DNA of 33,747 nt, taken from positions 1 to 33,747 of the IMG/VR virus record IMGVR_UViG_3300013132_000134. One strand, 5' to 3'. Under the pieces are notes generated by a model. The model was not told where the DNA came from. It saw only the letters and a program-made list of their open reading frames with translations, and searched no databases. The position numbers and the translations under genes are program-made. Shown piece after piece: positions 29,101 through 33,747 of this stretch (positions within the stretch are counted from its first letter, which is position 1; every line of letters starts with the position of its first letter). This DNA is from a virus.

Positions 29101-29142
29101 CGTTCGAGCTTTGGCGGAGCGCTCGAACAAGACGTACCCGCC
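29097..29142 (+). promoter_or_regulatory. Shared upstream element of late genes, copy 2, with perfect 8-bp hairpin
   Basis: It begins TTGACGTTC (overlapping the DUF1353 stop), has TGGCG and CGAAC, and ends ACC-CGCC before ATG 29143, aligned with 24946-24991. Here GTTCGAGC (29102-29109) and GCTCGAAC (29121-29128) are a perfect inverted repeat with an 11-base loop. It may be a leader hairpin of the highly expressed tail tube gene, or an operator. Confidence 0.5.
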
Positions 29143-29688
29143 ATGCCTCTTCCCCTCGCACCCGTCGTCATTGGTACCCAGGCCCGGTTCTTCCGGGATG
29201 GTCCGTTTACGCTGCCGGCTCCCGGTACTGCCGGACGCGGCGTGAAGCCTGGCGCAGGCGATCCCAAGTGGGTCACGCTTGGTGTCATCGCCGAGGCGGG
29301 CTCAAATCCCCAGCAGGAGGAGATTGAGGTCTGGGCACCGAATCCGGGCCGGAAGGTCCTGTACGACGTCATCCACACGAAGGGCCAGACGACGATCAAG
29401 CTGACCCTCCAGGAGTTCGGTCCGTTCGTCCTCGAAATGATCGAGCGGGCTGCTGCGTTGGACGACGCCTCGACGACGTTCGCCCCGCTTGAATCCCTGA
29501 CCAAGCGGGGTTGGCTGGAGCTGAAGCTCTACAACCACGCCGACGCTGTCATCACCGAGGCCTACTACTACGTCGTCCTGAAGGTGGCCAGCGAGGTGAA
29601 CTACGGCGACGCCCTCGTCACGGTCCCGATCGAGGCCCGTGTTCTCCACAGCCCGATCGACGGGGGATCGGTTGGCCCCGCTGCGTGA
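29143..29688 (+). CDS. Major tail tube protein
   Basis: This is a 181-residue protein. Beta-rich, with 'WVTLGVIAEAGSNPQQEEIE' followed by VWAPNPG, 'GQTTIKLTLQEFGPFVLEMI' and 'EVNYGDALVTVPIEARVLHS': the usual order for tail tube proteins (lambda gpV-like), with a late 'g....v.ipvear....' strand pair. It is located directly before the chaperone/tape-measure genes. It polymerises around the tape measure into the tail tube. Confidence 0.8.
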   Translation: MPLPLAPVVIGTQARFFRDGPFTLPAPGTAGRGVKPGAGDPKWVTLGVIAEAGSNPQQEEIEVWAPNPGRKVLYDVIHTKGQTTIKLTLQEFGPFVLEMIERAAALDDASTTFAPLESLTKRGWLELKLYNHADAVITEAYYYVVLKVASEVNYGDALVTVPIEARVLHSPIDGGSVGPAA

Positions 29689-29697
29689 TTTCAGACC

Positions 29698-30096
29698 ATG
29701 AGCGCGAAACCTGAATCCGGACCGACCACCGCCGAGATCCTCAACGGCGGCATCCAGAACCTCGACGCCGTCCTGTGGGACGGATCGATCGAACCAATCA
29801 CCCTCCGCATGCTGCCCGTGCGCGAGTACGAGGCCTTCGCCCGGGTGCTCGAGAACGAGCCGCGCATGGCGGAGATCCTCTGCGGCAAACCCGAGGGCTG
29901 GGGTGACACTCTTCGCCCTGATTCCCTTGGGCGCATCGTGACGGAAGGCGAGCGGATCAACGCCGATTTTTTCGTTCCCTGGTTCCAGCGTCGGGCCGAG
30001 CGCATGGAACGTCTCGTCCCGGGCAGCGTCGTTCGGCAGGCGGGCGGATCTCCCTCGCCGAGTTCGTCGCCCAGGTCTGCTTCCGTACCGGCCTGA
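29698..30096 (+). CDS. Tail assembly chaperone, upstream frame (gpG-like)
   Basis: This is a 132-residue protein. 'EPITLRMLPVREYEAFARVL' and 'ADFFVPWFQRRAERMERLV' are typical of small acidic/helical chaperones that coat the tape measure. The last ~20 residues (Ser/Pro-rich) look unnatural, whereas the -1 frame continues protein-like to 30290: the G/GT arrangement of lambda. Position between tube and tape measure agrees. Confidence 0.75.
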   Translation: MSAKPESGPTTAEILNGGIQNLDAVLWDGSIEPITLRMLPVREYEAFARVLENEPRMAEILCGKPEGWGDTLRPDSLGRIVTEGERINADFFVPWFQRRAERMERLVPGSVVRQAGGSPSPSSSPRSASVPA

Positions 30097-30290
30097 CCCG
30101 GGAACAGGCATTGGGCGAGTCGCTCGCCTGGCTCCATCTCCTCGATGCTGCCGCCGTCCGCGATACGGCAGAGAAGGCGATGATCCAGACCAACGCCATC
30201 GTGGCCGCCGTGGCCCCCATGGTCTCCCGCCAGGGCGAATCGGTTTCCCGGCGGATTCAGAAGGAGTTCCGCCGCATGGCGGGGATGTGA
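29973..30290 (+). CDS. Tail chaperone -1 frameshift extension (gpT-like part)
   Basis: In the -1 frame, 'GGRISLAEFVAQVCFRTGLT', then 'EQALGESLAWLHLLDAAAVR' and 'VAPMVSRQGESVSRRIQKEF' run to TGA 30288-30290, two bases before the tape measure ATG. No usable start codon precedes GGRISLAEF, so it must be made by frameshifting from the upstream frame. TTTTTTC at 29967-29973 is in the right phase (T-TTT-TTC) and is a canonical slippery heptamer; a shift near 30042-30048 would give a more natural junction. The fusion product would recruit tube subunits to the tape measure. Confidence 0.7.
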   Translation, partial: RSLVPASGRAHGTSRPGQRRSAGGRISLAEFVAQVCFRTGLTREQALGESLAWLHLLDAAAVRDTAEKAMIQTNAIVAAVAPMVSRQGESVSRRIQKEFRRMAGM

Positions 30291-30291
30291 C

Positions 30292-32748
30292 ATGGCCACC
30301 CAAAAACTCACGATCCAGCTCGGTCTCGACGGTGTCGGGCGCGTGACCGGCGGCCTCCAGGCCGTTTCCGGTGTTGCCCAGTCAACGATTGGGTCGCTGG
30401 GACGACTGGCGGGGCCCCTGATCGCTGTCGGAGCGGCCGCGGCGGGGCTGAAGTCCATTGCTTCGGGCTTGTCCGAGGTGATCGAGGATAGCGGTCGGCT
30501 CGTCGACACTGCGAAGGCTACCGGGGTTGCCTTTCAGCGCATGGCGAGACTTCGCGCGGTTTTCGCGGAAGCCGGGAGCGGTGCGGATCAGGTGCTGCCC
30601 ACGTTCGCGAAACTGGAGAAGGCGCTGTTTGAAGCGGCGCAGACGGGGGGTGCTTCCGCCGAAGCCTTCAAGCAGATTGGGCTGAATGTGGGCGACCTGC
30701 TGAATCTCAGCCCGGACGAACGCCTCCTGGCCGTTGGGAAGGCCCTGCACGGGATTGAGGATTCGACCACGCGCGCCGGTTTGGTCATGGAGGTCTTCGG
30801 CAAGAGCGGCCTCGATCTCTTGCAGATCTTTGATGCGCTCGGGGACACTTCCAGGACGGATCGCGCCCTTGGCAGACTTCCCGAAGTCCTTGGAAGAAAC
30901 GCGGAGGTCCTCGATGCCATCGGCGACGGGTTCAGCCAGCTGAAGCTGAAGGGCCAGCAGTTCTTCGCGGGGATCCTCGACCAGCTGGCTCCGACACTTG
31001 ATGCGATTGTCCAGGGATTCGCCGGAGTCGACCTCACGGCCGCCGGGCAGAAGGCGGGGGCCTTCGTGCGGATCGCCCTCGACTACTGGGAGGCAGGCCG
31101 GTTCGACGAGTTCATCGGCCTCACCATCCAGGCGGGCTTCGAGCTGGGGCAGCTGGGCGCGCGAAGGACCTTCCGTGCGCTCCTCGATTGGCTCGCCGGA
31201 CCCGGCCTGTGGAGCGGGATCGGGAACGCGCTCCTGACCACGATCAACAGCAGCATGAAGCTGGCAGGGCGCGGCGTGGTTTCGGTGTTCGAGATGCTGG
31301 CCCAGGGGGCGCTCCGCGTCATGGACCAGGTGGCCCAGGGAATGGTGATCTCGATCAACTGGGTGGCCGGCAAGCTGGAGGATGTGATCAACGCCGAGAT
31401 CAAGGCGGTGAACACGCTCTTCGGGACCAACCTTGGTCTCGTCCAGGTCGGCCGGGTGGCCTACGACGAGAAAGCCCTCGGCGATTCGACGGCCAAGATC
31501 GAGGCGGCCGCCGAGGCCTCGAAGCGCTGGCTCGACGGATTCTTCGACCAATCCACCCAGGCTGGCCGGAGCCTCATGGGGATCGCTCCGGGTGGCGATG
31601 ACCTGACGGCGCTGAACGAGCTTTCGGCGCGGATGCGCGAGATCCTCGAAGCCCGGGAGGCGACTGCCGAAGCGGAGAAGCGGGTGGCCGACGGCATGAA
31701 GCCCCAGGTGCCGATTGCCAATGCCCTCGCGGACCTCCGTCGCCTGGAGGCGGAGGCCGCGGGCCGGCTGACGGAGTTGGAGCGGCAGCGGGCGATGATC
31801 GAGGGCGACTTCCGTCTCAACGACGCAGAGAAGTACGCCCAGAAGCTGGCCCTCCTGCGTCAGGAACGCGCCGAGATCGAGCGGATCATCGCGTTGCTTC
31901 AGCAGAGGGCCGCCGCGCCGGGGCTGACCGAGCAGGAACGGGAGCAGATCGGCCAGCGCGTCGACGGCTTCCAGGGGCGTCTCGGGAGCGTGAACACGGC
32001 CATCGGCACGGCCGGAGCGGATCCGAACTCAGTCAGTGACCAAGTCACGGCAACGATCACCGGCCTCGAAAACCAGTTCGGCACGACTGCCCAAGCCATC
32101 GGCCGATCCTTCACCTCAGTCATCGGGACGGCGGTCGACTCGGTGTCCGGCGGACTCCAGAAGCTGATCGGGGACACGGAATACTGGTCCTCGCGGCTGG
32201 GCTCGATCGCGGGGCCGATCATGGGCGCGGTCACGGCGGCCATTTCGCGGATGTTCACGGAGTGGATCACCAAGCGGGCGCTGATGGCGGCGAAGAACAT
32301 GTTCTGGTCGGCGAAGGAAGGGGCCGTCGATGCGACAGCGAAGGCCCCCGGGGCCATCCTCACCTCCATCTCTTCCTTCGGCGTCGCCGCAGCGGTCGGT
32401 CTCGCGGCCGTCATCGCGGCGGTCGCGGCCTTCGGCGGGTTCGCCCAGGGCGGCTACACGGGCGACATGCCCGCGAGCCAGGTTGCCGGCGTGGTTCACG
32501 GACGCGAGTACGTGTTCGATGCCGCTTCAGTCTCCCGCATTGGCCTCGAAAACCTCGAAGCCTTGCGGTCGGGCCAGGGAGTGGCCTCGGCACCGGTGGC
32601 CGCGGCCGCGGGTGGCGGATCCACCCAGGTCAACGTGGCCACGTTCGACAGCCGGCAGGATGCCCGACGCTGGGCGGGTTCCCAGGAGGCCGAAACCTGG
32701 TTCGTCGACATGGCCAAGCGCACCTCCCACCGGTGGTCGAAGACATGA
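30292..32748 (+). CDS. Tape measure protein
   Basis: This is an 818-residue protein. Long helical regions with Ala/Gly-rich repeats, a phage tail 'LIQLG.DG..R...GL.......' type opening, several hydrophobic segments (about 35-60, 690-720) and a coiled coil (about 440-560) are typical. The C-terminal stretch ending in 'VVHGREYVFDAASVSRIG' plus LENLEALRSG is the short module often found at tape-measure ends. It sets tail length and travels with DNA on ejection. The product length would predict a rather short tail. Confidence 0.9.
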   Translation: MATQKLTIQLGLDGVGRVTGGLQAVSGVAQSTIGSLGRLAGPLIAVGAAAAGLKSIASGLSEVIEDSGRLVDTAKATGVAFQRMARLRAVFAEAGSGADQVLPTFAKLEKALFEAAQTGGASAEAFKQIGLNVGDLLNLSPDERLLAVGKALHGIEDSTTRAGLVMEVFGKSGLDLLQIFDALGDTSRTDRALGRLPEVLGRNAEVLDAIGDGFSQLKLKGQQFFAGILDQLAPTLDAIVQGFAGVDLTAAGQKAGAFVRIALDYWEAGRFDEFIGLTIQAGFELGQLGARRTFRALLDWLAGPGLWSGIGNALLTTINSSMKLAGRGVVSVFEMLAQGALRVMDQVAQGMVISINWVAGKLEDVINAEIKAVNTLFGTNLGLVQVGRVAYDEKALGDSTAKIEAAAEASKRWLDGFFDQSTQAGRSLMGIAPGGDDLTALNELSARMREILEAREATAEAEKRVADGMKPQVPIANALADLRRLEAEAAGRLTELERQRAMIEGDFRLNDAEKYAQKLALLRQERAEIERIIALLQQRAAAPGLTEQEREQIGQRVDGFQGRLGSVNTAIGTAGADPNSVSDQVTATITGLENQFGTTAQAIGRSFTSVIGTAVDSVSGGLQKLIGDTEYWSSRLGSIAGPIMGAVTAAISRMFTEWITKRALMAAKNMFWSAKEGAVDATAKAPGAILTSISSFGVAAAVGLAAVIAAVAAFGGFAQGGYTGDMPASQVAGVVHGREYVFDAASVSRIGLENLEALRSGQGVASAPVAAAAGGGSTQVNVATFDSRQDARRWAGSQEAETWFVDMAKRTSHRWSKT

Positions 32749-33747
32749 TCCAGACCACCTACCAGTCGCGTCCGCTCTGGATCCTCGACCTGCCGCACGA
32801 TGGTCGCGGGCCGTTCCGCTGCGAGTTCGAGGTGATGGCCCACGTCGAGACCGGACTGTCGAACCGCGAGGAACGGCGGGCGTTGGCCTGCCACCTCCGC
32901 ACCCGGACCAGCTTCGGGCTGATCGCCCAGGACGGTGACGCTCGACGCCTTGAGGCCGCTCTCCACGCCTGCGGCAAGGACCGAGTGGCGGTGCCCCTTT
33001 GGCCGGCGGCCGTCCTCTGGGGCGCTCGCGCCAGCGCCCGGATCCGGGGTGGCCTCCAATTGGTGTTTCGCGGGGACTGGTCGCAGTGGGAAGTGTTCGA
33101 GGACGCGGAACCTGAGTGGCCGATGCCGACGGACACCGTGGTTCCGCTGGTGGTCGGGCGGCTGGAGGAGCGGACGCTCCGCTGGATCCATCCCGACGCC
33201 TGCGAGTTCACCGTCAATCACGTCGAGGCCTCGCCGGCCCTGTGGTCGCTGCGGGTCGCCGGGGTGGAGTGGCAAGCCGGGCCGGTGCCGGCCGGGTATT
33301 CCCAGGCTCCGCGACTGTTCCCCCTCGGGGCCCAGTTTGATCAGCCCTCCGGGACGGTGACCGTGTCCATTGCCCGCGAAGAGATCGGCTTCGGTCGCGA
33401 GCCGATCGAGGAGTCCTACCAGGACATCGGGGCGATGCAGCGGGAGTCGGGAAGCATCGAGGTGGGCGAGCAGATCGCGACCGCACTCCGCTGGACCCTC
33501 GATCACGCAGCCGGGCGGTCGTTCTGGATGCCCCGGCCCACGAGTGCCCTCCGGATCCCGGACGGGATGTTCGACGGCCAAACGGCGGCCATCGCGACCG
33601 ACACCTACGGAGTCCGCCCAGGGGATTGGGTGGCATTCCTGGATGCCGGCATGCGGGTGCGGTCCTTCAGCCAGATTGCGTCGACCGCCGGCTCGATCGT
33701 CCGTTTCACGACGCCGCCTGGTGTCGTGCGCCCGGATGACTTCATCA
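32745..33747 (+). CDS. Distal tail/tail-tip protein (cut by window end)
   Basis: ATG 32745 overlaps the tape measure stop (ATGA), and the frame stays open to the last base, giving at least 334 residues. Beta-rich, Trp-rich sequence (e.g. 'RPLWILDLPHDGRGPFRCEF', 'GDWSQWEVFEDAEPEWPMP') with no membrane segment. Its place after the tape measure is that of a distal tail or baseplate hub protein. No family is recognised with certainty, and the C-terminus is missing. Confidence 0.75.
   Translation, partial: MIQTTYQSRPLWILDLPHDGRGPFRCEFEVMAHVETGLSNREERRALACHLRTRTSFGLIAQDGDARRLEAALHACGKDRVAVPLWPAAVLWGARASARIRGGLQLVFRGDWSQWEVFEDAEPEWPMPTDTVVPLVVGRLEERTLRWIHPDACEFTVNHVEASPALWSLRVAGVEWQAGPVPAGYSQAPRLFPLGAQFDQPSGTVTVSIAREEIGFGREPIEESYQDIGAMQRESGSIEVGEQIATALRWTLDHAAGRSFWMPRPTSALRIPDGMFDGQTAAIATDTYGVRPGDWVAFLDAGMRVRSFSQIASTAGSIVRFTTPPGVVRPDDFI

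Overview
This window looks like about 34 kb of a temperate tailed phage (siphovirus type with a non-contractile tail) or a prophage, GC-rich, with tightly packed genes on the plus strand that often overlap by 4 bases (ATGA/GTGA). The likely host group is Verrucomicrobiota. That rests mainly on one exported accessory protein (17140..17700), whose C-terminus has the 'ESSTDL..W ... G.Y ... RFFR.R' ending common in that phylum. This is inference from recall, not a database result. No integrase, lysin or attachment site is visible, so both ends of the phage lie outside the window.

Layout. (1) 1-1070: end of a ribbon-helix-helix-like protein, an excisionase-type HTH protein, then about 670 bases with no convincing gene. 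This gap holds an 11-bp perfect long-range stem, a tRNA-Met(CAT)-like cloverleaf with a shrunken D arm, and many further hairpins: a candidate large structured RNA. (2) 1258-6314: early recombination and replication genes, namely a RecT-like protein, a Cas4/AddB-like Fe-S PD-(D/E)XK nuclease, a small Vsr-like nuclease, a replication-initiator-like protein and a DnaC-like loader. (3) 6347-9900: an inserted cell-surface cassette with a membrane-anchored exported protein, an exported protein with eight cysteines, a MauE-like domain fused to a GT-C glycosyltransferase, and GtrA. (4) 9961-17030: a ParB-like protein, a TET-associated-type glycosyltransferase, a RadC/JAMM protein, a DUF2958 protein, a stand-alone RarA C-terminal domain, small proteins, an AAA+ ATPase, an amidoligase, a class II glutamine amidotransferase and an XRE regulator. 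Three of these genes carry the same ~60-base leader element directly in front of their start codon. (5) 17754-33747: the late operon in lambda-like order: TerS, TerL (gpA family), gpW-like, portal, S49 protease, scaffold-like, capsid, head-tail joining, tail completion and terminator, a lysis-like trio, tail tube, tail chaperone with a -1 frameshift, tape measure and distal tail protein (cut by the window end).

The late operon is interrupted by accessory insertions that are visibly richer in A and T: an exported protein before TerS, two minus-strand lipoproteins between TerL and the gpW-like gene, and about 1 kb between the protease and scaffold genes that holds a broken transposase and other remnants. 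The last insertion is flanked by two diverged copies of the protease 3' end. Five of the late or accessory junctions carry a TTGACGT motif, and two of these share a ~46-base upstream element.

The most interesting parts are the repeated leader element, the tRNA-like/large RNA region, the modification-enzyme island (ParB, glycosyltransferase, RadC, AAA+, amidoligase, amidotransferase) and the Cys-rich/MauE-GT-C/GtrA surface cassette.
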